A stretch of 64,000 bases of DNA from Rehmannia glutinosa (taxonomy: Eukaryota > Streptophyta > Magnoliopsida > Lamiales > Orobanchaceae), in contig CM071928.1 in NCBI GenBank assembly GCA_016081115.2, positions 58,721,950 to 58,785,949 on the forward strand, in the 5' to 3' direction. The notes under the pieces are model-generated. The model had not been told where the DNA came from and searched no databases. It saw only the letters and a list, made by a program, of their open reading frames with translations. Positions within the stretch are counted from its first letter, which is position 1; each line of letters starts with the position of its first letter. Positions 33,449 to 43,125 of this stretch are shown here, in pieces. The position numbers and the translations under genes are program-made.

Positions 33449-34226
33449 ATGGACAAAAGTTGGATATCAAAGGATAGGTTGTCATATGAGTTCAAGGTTG
33501 AAGTGGAGTCTTTTATGCAATTTGCCAAACAAAATGCGTCTAATCCCAACAAAATATCATGTCCCTATGCGGTTTGCGGTAATATGTAGAATAAAAATAT
33601 TGACGTTGTAAGGTTGCATTTGTTGTCTAAAGATATACATAAAACATACCATACATGGATATGGAATGGGGAAAAATGTAAGTTAAGGTATATGTACAAC
33701 GAATGCTAGTGATGAACTGGGGAAAAATGAGCAGGGTTATGTCGAACAAGAACCTGTAGACATGGTGCACGATGCATATAAAAACACCGAAATCCCAATG
33801 TATTTACAAAATTACTCGAGGATGCTGAGAAACCTTTATACCTTGGATGTGATAAATTCCCAAAGTTATATGTTGTTGCGAAACTATTTAATCAAAATAT
33901 GGTTGGAGTGATACATGCTTTAATGAATTGCTCAGTTTGTGTCTTGATATGCTTCCGAAAAATAATGAATCGCCTTCGTCTTTGTATGATGCAAAGAAGA
34001 ACCTAGTTGCATTAAGGATTACAATAAAATTTATGCTTGCCAAAATGATTGTATTCTATATCTAAAGGAGTATGAAGATCGTACTACTTGTCTTACTCAT
34101 GGTGTATCAAGATGGAAGGTCGACAAGAATTCCAAGATATGCGAAGGTTTTGTGGTACTTTCCACCTATTCCAAGATTTCAAAGGATGTTTCGAAATAGG
34201 GAGGTAAAGAGTTAACTTGGCATGAT
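33449..34226 (+). pseudogene. CACTA transposase (TNP2/Transposase_21 type), N-terminal fragment
   Basis: ATG at 33449 opens MDKSWISKDRLSYEF, the transposase-associated domain of plant CACTA transposases, continuing FAKQNASNP and ISCPYAVCGNM. There TAG interrupts, and NKNIDVVRLHL, HKTYHTWIWNGE follow. A second block from about 33810 reads AEKPLYLGCDKFPKLYVV, ELLSLCLDMLPKNNESP, YDAKKNL, then IYACQNDCILYLKEYEDRTT and CLTHGVSRWK with frame shifts, and ends near ELTWHD at 34226. The catalytic D/E-bearing part is missing. The protein would bind element ends and cut them. The fragment is joined to the subterminal repeats of another CACTA region. Confidence 0.85.
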
Positions 34227-34456
34227 TGTTGTATCTTGAAGTATTGAAAACTTTTTTCAGAAAATTTTTGTCTATTAGCACCCATTTTTGTAAAGACAAC
34301 AGTGTTTTCGGGCTTAATACAACAAATTCTTCAACCGTTGTCTATGAGTGCATTTGTTTTAAAAAGACAACATTGTGTTTTAGCCTTAGGACAATAATTT
34401 CGTGTACCATTGCCTATTAGTGAACTTTTTTTCCACAAAGACAATAGATTTTTGTG

Positions 34457-34471
34457 CCTAAGACAATGTTT
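34457..34471. repeat. LINE target-site duplication, left copy
   Basis: CCTAAGACAATGTTT at 34457-34471 is repeated exactly at 37027-37041, flanking the LINE. Confidence 0.92.
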
Positions 34472-37026
34472 ATTTTTTTTTTTTTTTTTTGCATGAAACA
34501 TCCCAATGTGGGATGATGGATTGAGGTCACATCCCCAACCTATGGATTAAAATATGAAAAGTTTGTTACAAAGATACCAGATATAGTGCTAAAATTACAT
34601 CATATTATTGTATCTGCTAATTCGGAAAGAAGGCATCTTGATTTGGTCCATACGAGCAAGCCTGCAAGCGCGGATAGGGAGTTGAGAAGCTGTGTATTCT
34701 GTGGCTGTTTGTTGAGAGTATCCCACATTTGCTAAGTGATCAGCAACCATATTACCTTCTCTCAAAGTATGAGAAATCCTAAAAGAAGAACTGTACAATC
34801 TGTTTTTTATATGAGCTAAAGAGTATCTACACGACCAGGGGCCAGGGTACTTATTGGAGAAGATGTTGCATAAAATCAGTGAGTCAGTTTCAATCCAAAG
34901 GTGTTCCACTTGCTGTACAAAATGATAGGATAAAACAGCCTCCAATGCTGAAAATTCTGCATGAAGGGGGTCTAGTGCTGGAGATGTGGATGAGAAAGCC
35001 CAGAGAATGTCCCCCTGAGTGTTTCTCATTACCCCCCAATCCCTGCAGAAGCAGTTGACCCCTTGTAAGCTGCATCAAAGTTGAGCTTTAACCATGGTGA
35101 AGAAGGTGTTGTCCATAATACTGGGAGGTGATAATTTCTGGCAGTGGGGGAGAGTTGGATCCCATGTGTGAGTGCTTTTTCCATGAGGCCTTTCCAAGTA
35201 CAAGCCTGAAAGATTTTAGCCTTGGACAAAAGATGTAAGTGACTTTCAACCTGTTTAATAATTCTGACATGTGAAAATGAAGCATTATCATGCTTGCAGT
35301 GGTTTCTTTCCTTCCAAATGAACCATAGAACAAGACAAGGGATGATGTAAGATATATGTGCAGTGTGTGCAAAAGGTGTCAAGTTATGCCAATATGACAA
35401 GAGAATGTGTATGTGCTCAGTGTGTGGAGGAGTGCCATTCAACCAAGATGCAAAGTGATGCCATACTTTCAGAACCTGTGCATTATTGAGAAATAGGTGA
35501 GAGATAGTTTCAGTAGTGGGGTTAAAGGGAAAAACACACATAGATGCCAGAGAAATATGCCTAGCTTGTAACCTCTGGTCCACAGGGATTGTGCTTTCAA
35601 GTAGCCTCCACACAAAAATAGAAGCTGAAGGAGGCAAACATCTATTCCAACAATGAGCAAATAGAGGGGAAGGGACAGATGGGGGACTGATGGCTTGATA
35701 AACAGAAGCAACAGTGAATTTACCATTAGGAGTGAGTCTCCACCTCATGGAATCAATCTTTGTCAAAGAAATGGGAGTTAGACTCAGTTTAGTTGCCCAC
35801 TCAAAGCCAACAATAAGTTGAAGTTTCTCAAAGTCCCACTGATTATTAGACCAAAACAAATCCACAACAATGTTTTCCAAACCATTTTTATCACAGGGAA
35901 TAAGATCAAACAAAAGAGAATCATCAAACCAAACATCATGCCAAAAACTCATAGAACCAGCCCCAACACTCCAGATGATATTAGTAGTCATATAATCTCT
36001 GATTTTACAGATCCTCTTCCAACCTAAGCTTTCAACTGGGGAGACAGGAGCCTTACATATAGGCATACCACCTGCATATTTATTATGCATAAAGACAGCC
36101 CAAAGAGAAGCTTTCTCCCTCAATCTCCACCATAGCTTCATGGAGAAGGCAGTGATGAGCTGAGGGAGAGACTTAATGCCTAGACCACCATTATGAATGG
36201 GAGTGCAGACCTTAGTCCAAGCAACCCAGTGGATTCTCTTGGAGTTGTCAGTACTCCCCCAGAAGAATCTAGCACATATTTGCTCAAGCTTGTGCACAAT
36301 AAACATGGGGGGTTTCAAAACCTGAATGAGATGGAGGATCATAGAACTCAGGGTACTCTTAATGAGCATGAGTCTACCCCCATAGGAGAGGAATCTCCAA
36401 GACCAACCTTGAATTTTAGCTTGCATCTTAGCAATCAAAGGTAAGAAAAGCTGACTTTGCTTGTGTCCTTTGTACAAAGGAGCTCCAAGGTAAGTGATGG
36501 GAAGAGGGTGATTGCTGAATTGAGTGATGGAGGAAATCTTGGCTATTCTATGATCAGGCATGTTCTTATCCACCACAAAAGAGCTTTTTTGTTTGTTAAT
36601 AGCTTGACCAGAAATATCACAATATAAGTCCGGAAAACCAGTCAGAAGAGTTAAAGCATTCTCATTGTCATTAGAGAAAATCATTATACCATCAACATAA
36701 GACAAATGGGAAATGGGAATGCCTCCCTGAGAGTGGTAATACATGCAGGGGTTATTTTTAAACATAAAATCAAGCCCCAGAAGAGAGGAATTCAGCAGCC
36801 AGAATGAAGAGTGAGGGGGAGAGAGGATCACCTTGTCTAAAGCCCCTTTCAGATTTGAAGTAGCCACAAGCAAAGCCATTGACAAGAACAGAGAACCAAC
36901 AGTTGGATATGGCATTAGACACAAGATCAATCCACAAACTAGGGAATCCCATGTGAGCAATTGCACCCTATCATAGGCCTTGGCCATGTCTAATTTGAAC
37001 AATACATTGTTTCTTAAACCCTAAAC
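34472..37026 (-). mobile_element. 5'-truncated LINE (plant L1 type)
   Basis: A 2.55-kb minus-strand insertion with a poly(A) tail (T run at 34473-34490 on plus), a 15-bp target duplication and a 5' truncation inside the reverse transcriptase. The coding region stays open over most of its length, so it is fairly young. It inserted into CACTA subterminal repeats. At the truncated 5' end there is extra sequence CCCTAAACCCTAA. Confidence 0.93.
34595..37002 (-). pseudogene. LINE ORF2 fragment: reverse transcriptase, zf-RVT, RNase H
   Basis: Reverse transcriptase motif A (FKLDMAKAYDRV) starts the fragment. Just after it the frame shifts, so motif B (RQGDPLSPSLFIL) is read in a second frame (36952-36770); a compensating shift restores the long 657-codon frame. 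The catalytic F/YxDD motif is YVDG at residues 102-105 of that frame, so the second catalytic Asp is lost. A zf-RVT-like region (WRLTPNGKFTVASVYQ, FVWRLL) follows. The RNase H domain begins LNFDAAYKG and, after a one-base loss in a G run at about 35033, continues as MRNTQGDILWAF, LHAEFSALEAVL, WIETDSL and NMVADHLAN with its acidic residues. The endonuclease is absent. The enzyme would copy the element RNA at the nick; this copy cannot. Confidence 0.93.
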
Positions 37027-37199
37027 CCTAAGACAATGTTTCTTAAAGTGTTGTATATTAGTGGCCAACTTTTCCTTAAAGATAATAGATTCTTAAATAG
37101 CTGTCTTTTAGCGGCCTTTTATTTTTTAAACAAAACAGTGTTTAGGGCTTAAGACAACATGTATTTCCACGGTGGTTTAATTTTACAAAACACAAAAAA

Positions 37200-37830
37200 A
37201 TTACAACAAGTTAAAAATTGTTGTATAGAGAAAAACCAAAACCAAAATTGCTAAAATCATACGCGTTTTTTCTAAAGAACCACATTTTCTCTTTAACTTC
37301 TAATTTTCTTTTGCATTCCAAGAAAACGAAAAAACCCACCATAACCCTTCCCGTCCAAACGAAGAAACCTATTGCTATTCGGAGAAATCGCCGCAACTCT
37401 CGCCACCTCCATTCCCATTCTCGCTTCTCTCCAAACCACTCCTCAAACTCCTTCCTCCCAAAGTCAACCCCTCCGACCTAGAAATCTCCACTTTCAGTTT
37501 TCATATCTCAACATATGTCGTCGTTCTGTCGCCGCAACTCTATTGTTCTGTCGTGATCGGGCTTTCGACCACCACCAAGCTGATAGAAATTGCAATTTGT
37601 GCCCATTTCTATTTGGGTTCCCCAAATCCTTAAAGGTAATTTCTAATTTCCTATTTGTAAACCTAATAGCCAAGCCTATGAGTCACCATTTTTGTACATA
37701 TCTGTAAATCTTTAGAAGTGCTAGTAATCTATTTTGTTTGTTTGATTTGTCTTTAGATGTTGTGAGGCGATGTTGGTGATTTTGGTGGTGGACATGTTTG
37801 GTTGCTTTAGGTACAATTTGTCTTTGTTTG
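37200..37830 (+). other. CACTA leader-exon-like region
   Basis: It follows the subterminal repeats at the same relative place as 17140-17460 in the other CACTA. A C-rich block at 37375-37560 (CGCCGCAACTCTCGCCACC) is followed by a possible donor (AAAGGTAATTTC at 37630) and T-rich intron-like DNA. Open frames here are probably not protein-coding. The right border with the Athila LTR is not sharp. Confidence 0.45.
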
Positions 37831-37849
37831 AGTTTGATGGTGCATTATT

Positions 37850-38407
37850 GACTTGAATGCTCAATGTGAATATTCAAGTAGTGAGTTTTTTAAGTTTAAT
37901 ACTTTGTTAACAAGTTTCTGTGTTTCCTACTTTATGACACGGATTGAGTGATGAAATTTAGAACTGGGAAATCATTCAGTTTTTGAAGTTACAGAAATCA
38001 ATAGGCCACATGATTAGGTGTTAAGTTGGAATTTTACCAACAAAATAGGTATCCTAAGACCTAGAAATTGTATTGTTTATAATCATCTTATAGGAAAGAT
38101 AGATAATAACTTTGGTTTAATTGATCTGAGAACAAGAGAGTGATTAATTGAAACCATAGCCTTGGAATCCATCCATTTACTTGATCTTTTCACTTGTGAT
38201 TCTTTGCTTTGTTAGTTTTGTGGTGGAATATTTTCTTAGTTTTTATAAAATCATCAATCACAATTCGATCGTCTAAATAAAAACAGTGCTATTATAATTT
38301 CAATACTTAGTACATTAATTTATTAGTCCTTGTGGGATCGACCTTGCTCACCATATCTATTAACTAAACCGTTCACTTGCGGTGAAGCTAAAAAAATTAG
38401 GCGAACA
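37850..38407 (+). repeat. Athila-type LTR, right part
   Basis: It ends TTAGGCGAACA at 38407, followed two bases later by the leader and primer site. The GTGGGATCGACCTTG, CTATTAACTA and GTTCACTTGCGG words correspond to the end of the non-coding element LTR at 48129-48384 read on minus. The left end of the LTR is not found; it is probably truncated. Confidence 0.65.
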
Positions 38408-38418
38408 AGTTTAATTTT

Positions 38419-38437
38419 TGGCACCGTTGCCGGGGAC
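38419..38437 (+). promoter_or_regulatory. Athila primer-binding site
   Basis: TGGCACCGTTGCCGGGGAC, the classic Athila-type primer site, 11 bases after the LTR end. The leader to the gag start (about 250 bp) holds nothing else recognisable. Confidence 0.9.
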
Positions 38438-38690
38438 TAATTTAATTTTTAGTACTAATATTGCGATAAATAGTGTTATTTTTAATTTTGACATTTTTCT
38501 TTTTGTTTTAATTTAGATTTGTTAGTTCTATTTCTATAGTGTTTGATTTGTTTCTGTTAGTTGGTCCAGGTAGTGCAAGAATACTAGCTCCAAGCGAAGA
38601 GAATTAGAAATATTCATTCTGGAGGTTGAATCATTCACTAGAAGAATAAGTGAAACTACTAGACGAGCAGAAAGGGATCTAGATCAAGTT

Positions 38691-40123
38691 ATGGAGGGTG
38701 TGAACGAGAACAATGAGAATAACAATCATAACAATGGGAACAATAAGTTACCTCAGCCAGAAGTACATGTGGCCCAGCAACAAGCTATTCGCGATTATTT
38801 TCGCCCTCAAACAAATCGCAATTATGGTGGAATTGTCCATGTACCAGTTAATGCTAATAAATTCAAGGTAAAACCGGCATTGATTGCGATGATTCAGCAA
38901 AACCAGTTTGGGAGATTTTCAACTGAGGATCCCAATTCTCATCTTGTACACTTCATGCAAATCTATAACACGATCAAGATGAATGGAGTGTCGGATGATG
39001 CTATACGGCTGCACCTATTTTCCTTCTCTTTAAGGGATAAGGCGAGAAACTGGTTAGGCACATTGACTCAAGGGAGTGTTAATAGTTGGGATGATCTGAG
39101 CCAGAAATTCTTATTCAAGTTTTTTCCACCAAGCAAAACACTGCAGCTCAAGAGAGAAATCACACAGTTCAGACAATTCAATTATGAACCATTATACGAG
39201 GCTTGGGAGAGATATAGAGACTTGTTGAGGAGGTGTCCTCAACATGGATTTCCAGAGGATCAGCAACTGTGTTTCTTCTATTATAGGTTGTTGGGACAGA
39301 CAAGATCATTGTTGACGCTGCAGCAGGAGGGGCTTTATTAGCAAAAATCCCACAAGATGCATTTAATTTGCTTGAGGAGATGGCGATGAACAGTTATCAG
39401 TGGCCCTCCGAGAGGACAAACATCAAAAGAGTAGCTGAAGTTTCTAGCTCGGATCCGATCAAAGCATTAATGGCTCAAATGACTGCTTTGACGAATCAAT
39501 TAAGTGTTTTAACTCAAGGGGCAGAGGCAAACGTGGGTGCAAATAATGGGGGAGTTCAGCAGGATCGTATGGAAGAGGCTTATTATGCCAATAACGCAAA
39601 TTTCAGTAATTTTCGGAATAATTCGACTCCTACTCATTATCATCCGAGTTTGAGGAATCATGAAAATTTCTCATATGCTAACACGAAAAATGTGATTCAA
39701 CCACCACCAGGCTTTAGTGTGACAAATGGAGTTATTAATGCGGAGGCAAAGTCATCTATGGAAGACGTTCTTGCTTCGTTTATGAGTCAGATGAGTTGGT
39801 TTATGAATGAAATGAGGAATCGATTTAATAAAGATGAGGCTAAGCTGGACAAAATTGAGACACATGTTACGCAATTGGCAAACACTATGGGCGCACAAAT
39901 GAAAATTCTTGAAATTCATATTGTCCAGTTAGCTACGATCATAGGTGGACAGAATCAGAAGGGCCAATTTCTGAGCAATAGTGAAGTCAACCCAAAGGAG
40001 CAGTGTAAAGCCATTCGTCTGAGGAGTGGTACAGATTATGAGGGGCCGAAGATTCCAAAAAATCATGAAAATTCGGAGACACGCATGGACCGTGGACTTC
40101 GTAGATCAGCGCAAATTGCGTAA
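38691..40123 (+). pseudogene. Athila gag
   Basis: Capsid protein of an Athila-lineage Ty3/gypsy element. ATG at 38691 opens an Asn-rich head, then QQQAIRDYFRPQTNRNYGGI and the Retrotrans_gag domain: GRFSTEDPNSHLVHFMQI, RLHLFSFSLRDKARNWLGTL, SWDDLSQKFLFKFFPPSKT, YEAWERYRDLLRRCPQHG. A frameshift near 39295-39310 ends the first frame at 39341. The second frame carries on (VDAAAGGALLAKIP, LLEEMAMNSYQWPSER) through a Gln/Asn-rich part with weak coiled-coil character to CKAIRLRSGTDYEGP. It stops at 40123 after a divergent tail. Apart from the single shift it is well kept. Confidence 0.92.
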
Positions 40124-40520
40124 GGATCCTAAACAGCAGGAGCAGGACTCATCCCCACCTCCACGTCATCCATAGCACAAAAATTTTCGGGAATGATCAA
40201 TGTTATTTCGGGGGGACCAACTGCCCCACTGTCCGGCCTTCATGAGCCTGGACCCTCTCCAAGGGGCTTCAATATTTCTTTCATGTTTTCTTTATTTAGC
40301 ATCTCTTAAGATGCCAGATTACTTAGTTTATTTCTCCGACTTGCGAGCCAAATGTCTATGCACTTCTCTATTTTCAAGAAAATCGGATTATGAATAAAAG
40401 TTCGCATTTCCTATCCAAATATGTGCAACACACTTACATGGATGATGACTAATGACTTATGAACAGGGACCCCCCAAAGCTAATTAGCAAATATTCGAGT
40501 CACAAGAACCCCGAGGCTAA
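40124..40520. other. unclassified insert between Athila gag and the minisatellite
   Basis: About 400 bp with no coding match. It does not resemble the gag-to-protease linker, which is found instead in the inverted block at 42.5 kb. It may belong, with the minisatellite, to an inserted element whose ends I cannot define. Confidence 0.35.
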
Positions 40521-40790
40521 CCTTTAGTGAGGTAGCATTGCACTATACGGGACCCCTCATTAATGCCCCTAGTGGGGTAGCATTGAGCTACCCGGGGCTC
40601 CCGAGGATAGCCCCTAGTGAGGTAGTATTGCGCTATCTTGGGCCCCTTATTAATGCCCCTAGTGAGGTAGCATTGTTCTATCTGGGGCTCCCGATGATAG
40701 ACCCTAGTGATGTAGCATTGTGCTTACCCAGGCCCCTCATTAATGACCTAGTGAGGTAGCATGGCGCTATTTGGGGATCCCTAGGATAGA
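40521..40790. repeat. 45-bp minisatellite with 90-bp higher-order period
   Basis: Six units marked by AGTGAGGTAGCATTG start at 40526, 40571, 40616, 40661, 40706 and 40750, so the step is 45 bp (44 for the last). Odd units contain CCCCTCATTAATG and even units GGGGCTCCCGA, giving a two-unit higher-order repeat. As 45 is a multiple of three, frames stay open through it; I do not regard that as coding. Confidence 0.9.
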
Positions 40791-40793
40791 CCC

Positions 40794-41097
40794 TGTTGGG
40801 CGTTGGTCCAGCATCCTTCCTGCAATGGTCTTTAAAAGAGGCGCAAGGCGTGGCCCGCGATTCAAACTGGTGAGCGCTGGATTGCATAGTTAAAAGAGAG
40901 CTTAAAGGATTAGATTTGAACTACCCATACCAATAGATGCATCTTCTTTTCTGGTGCCCATTACATAGAAACTCTGAGATTAAGCGTGCTTGGCCTGGAG
41001 TAGACATGCGATAGGTGACCTCCTATGAAGTTTTCCAGGGAGCGCGTGAGTGAGGACAAAGCGTGCTAGAAAAGACTTGTGTAGGTTTGCGAGGACA
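40794..41097 (+). mobile_element. Cassandra-type LTR (5S-rRNA-like TRIM)
   Basis: A 304-bp unit with ends TGTTGGGC and GAGGACA. Its second half contains a degenerate 5S rRNA sequence in sense orientation: AACTCTGAGATTAAGCG, GTGCTTGGCCTGGAGTAG and GATAGGTGACCTCCTATG match the 5S positions around the internal control region. The tail GTGAGTGAGGACAAAGCG is, from memory, typical of Cassandra LTRs. No primer site or polypurine tract is visible next to it, so it is a solo LTR or fragment. Flanking five-base words (GACCC and GTCGT) do not match. The promoter boxes are mutated, so it is not a functional 5S gene. Confidence 0.8.
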
Positions 41098-41100
41098 GTC

Positions 41101-41320
41101 GTCAATCGATCTAACATCATATCAATAAAGGGAAGGGTAAAATGATCTTTACGAGTAGCATCATTCAACTTCCTATAGTCAATACAAATACGCCACCCTG
41201 TAACTATCCTAGTAGCAATTAATTCGCCATTTTCATTCTTTACTACTGTCATACCTCCCTTCTTTGGTACCACTTGTACTGGACTTACCAAAGAACTATC
41301 AGATATAGCATACATAATCC
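41101..41320 (-). pseudogene. Athila reverse transcriptase, N-terminal part, inverted
   Basis: On minus this reads MYAISDSSLVSPVQVVPKKG, MTVVKNENGELIATRIVTGW, RICIDYRKLNDATRKDHFTL and PFIDMMLDRL, the start of an Athila reverse transcriptase. The match ends abruptly at about 41105, exactly where the plus-strand fragment at 42606 begins with the next residues (AGFDYDYFLDGY). Upstream on minus the frame is lost around 41340-41420, although HKIHMEDVYKPP-like codons mark the usual linker. Confidence 0.93.
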
Positions 41321-41429
41321 CGACATCTAACCACTTTAAGACTTCTTTTCGAAAACTTCTTGCGTAATAGGGTTTAGTCTTCTTTCATTCTACACTGGAG
41401 GTTTATAAACATCTTCCATATGAATCTTA

Positions 41430-42020
41430 TGCAACAATCGATGGACTTATGCCTTTTAAATCAGATATCAACCAACCTAATGCGGACTTATATTTTCTCA
41501 ACACTGTAAGTAGTTTATCAAGCTGGATAGAAGTTAAAAGGGAAGATATAATTACCGAATTTGTGTCGTTTGCAGCAAGGCAGGTGTATTTGAGGTGTTC
41601 AGGCAATGATTTGAGTTTTGGGGTCGGAATCGACTGATTCAGGTCACGCATGGGCTACTCGTGTGCATACGCATGGTCCGTGCATGTCTCGTTCTTTTCC
41701 AATTTTTCCACAGCATCACGCACGGGCTGCCCGTGCGTACATGCACGGTCCGTGCGTGTTTCTGAGACACTGGTTTTTCCTATTTCCTTTTTCAAGTTCT
41801 CGCCTTTCTCACTTTTAGGTAATTCCTGCATATTATCTAAAGCACAAACATAGTCATACAAGTATTGGTTGTCGAAATCAAGCGTTACACTTGACATCGA
41901 ACATGAATGGGTTAAACCAAATTTTAAATCATCACGAGACAATGCATGATCTACATATTCTTCAATGCATGAATCAACTACTTCTAAGAAATTGCAACTC
42001 TCTACACGTAAATAGAACAT
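41430..42020 (-). pseudogene. Athila protease-RT linker, inverted, with GC-rich repeats
   Basis: On minus, RVESCNFLEVVDSCIEEYVDH and CALDNMQELP lead into a segment coded by the GC-rich block at 41640-41770 (ETRTDRACTHGQPVRD, ETCTDHAYAHE). That segment has two related units containing GCACGGGCAGCCCGTGC-like palindromes. After a break it resumes as LKSLPEHLKYTCLAAN, LLTVLRKYKSALGWLISDL and KGISPSIVA, the region preceding reverse transcriptase in Athila pol. Confidence 0.8.
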
Positions 42021-42606
42021 GCTCATCATTAACCCGTAAAGTTAGCTCTCTCTTCTGCATATCTATTAGAGCTTTTTTGGTGGCTAGGAATGGACGCCCA
42101 AGTATCAGCGAGACGTCACAATCTTCATCCATGTCAAGCACTAAGAAATCCACTGGGAATATGAATTTATCGACTTTTACAAGCACATCTTCTATGATCC
42201 CTTTAGGATACATAGCGATCTATCTGCAAGCTGCAAAGTAACAGTGGATAGCTTCACATCTTCCAATCCAAGCTTCCTGAAAATGGACAAGGGCATTAAA
42301 TTAATACTTGCACCTAAATCACACAATGCTCTATTAAAGAAACAACCCCCTATTTCGCAAGGAATAGTGAAACTCCCTGAATCTTTGAGCTTTTGAGGTA
42401 GTTTTCTCTTTTTAGACATCACATATTTTAGAAACTTCGCATAGTTGGGAATTTGCTCTAATGCGTCTGTGATCAGAGTTAGAAGAATATTTAAGCTTCT
42501 CAGCCCCTTTTTGTTCATCTTTGTGTGCCTCGTTTCCATCATCGACCTCAATTTCACCGTTTGCTACAGTGTCCTCTTTTTTAGGGGTCGGAGTTCTATT
42601 CGTCAG
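41975..42606 (-). pseudogene. Athila aspartic protease region, inverted
   Basis: On minus, the gag-pro linker (TNRTPTPKKEDTVANGEIEV) runs into NYAKFLKYVMSKKRKLPQKL, then SFTIPCEIGGCFFNRALCDL and GASINLMPLSIFRKLGL, with the protease active-site triad equivalent CDLGAS. It continues after a frame break near 42205 as GIIEDVLVKVDKFIFPVDFL and ILGRPFLATKKALIDMQKRE. The protease would mature Gag-Pol. The block is reversed relative to gag and the downstream pol of the same element. Confidence 0.92.
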
Positions 42607-43125
42607 GCGGGATTTGACTATGACTATTTTCTTGATGGATATTTCGGGTATAGTCAGATCATGATTGCACCGGAAGATCAAGAGAAAACAACATTCACAT
42701 GTCCCTATGGTACGTTTGCATTTCGCAGAATGCCATTTGGATTATGTAATGCACCTGCAACTTTTCAGCGCTGCATGATGGCTATCATTCATGATTTTAT
42801 TGAAAAAATTATGGAGGTTATTATGGATGACTTTTCTATTTTTGTAGATTCATTTGATCATTGCCTTCACAATCTTTCTTTAGTGTTGCAGAGGTACGAA
42901 GAAACTAACCTTATTTTGAATTTGGAGAAATGTCACTTTATGGTACGAGATGGCATTGTACTTGGCCATCAAGTTTCTTCTGCAGGTTTAGAAGTGGATA
43001 GAACAAAGATTGTGGCAATTGAGAAACTCCCACCACCTGCGAATGAAAAAGCAATAAGAAGTTTCTTAGAGCACGTCGGTTTATACAGAAGGTTCATTCG
43101 TGACTTTTAAAAATCACTAAACCTT
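42606..43125 (+). pseudogene. Athila reverse transcriptase, remainder
   Basis: It starts AGFDYDYFLDGYFGYSQIMI, directly continuing the inverted N-terminal part, then TTFTCPYGTFAFRRMPFGLC and NAPATFQRCM. The catalytic motif is IMDDFSIF, so YxDD reads MDD and the two Asp are kept. LEKCHFMVRDGIVLGHQVS and FLEHVGLYRRFIRDF close the palm and thumb regions. A frame break follows at about 43110. Confidence 0.93.

Larger units (their letters stand above)
34245..37200 (+). mobile_element. CACTA 5' subterminal region split by a LINE
   Basis: Repeats of the form CCGTTGTCTAT, AAAGACAACA and CCTAAGACAAT run in the same orientation as at the 5' end of the 16338 element. They occupy 34245-34471 and continue at 37027-37170 after the LINE. 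The terminal CACTACAAG is not present, so the tip was lost at the junction with the transposase fragment. Confidence 0.75.

Noticed and set aside
36193..36444. Plus-strand open frame over the LINE
   Set aside because: It is a shadow of the minus-strand reverse transcriptase coding region.
37013..37031. Interstitial telomere repeat
   Set aside because: Only about two CCCTAAA units lie exactly at a LINE junction; better explained as filler during insertion.
40538..40759. A 73-codon open frame across the 45-bp repeats
   Set aside because: It is made wholly of repeat units and has no start context or neighbouring gene logic.
40860..41060. A 5S rRNA gene
   Set aside because: The match is degenerate, the internal promoter boxes are altered, and the surrounding sequence and TG...CA ends fit a Cassandra LTR.
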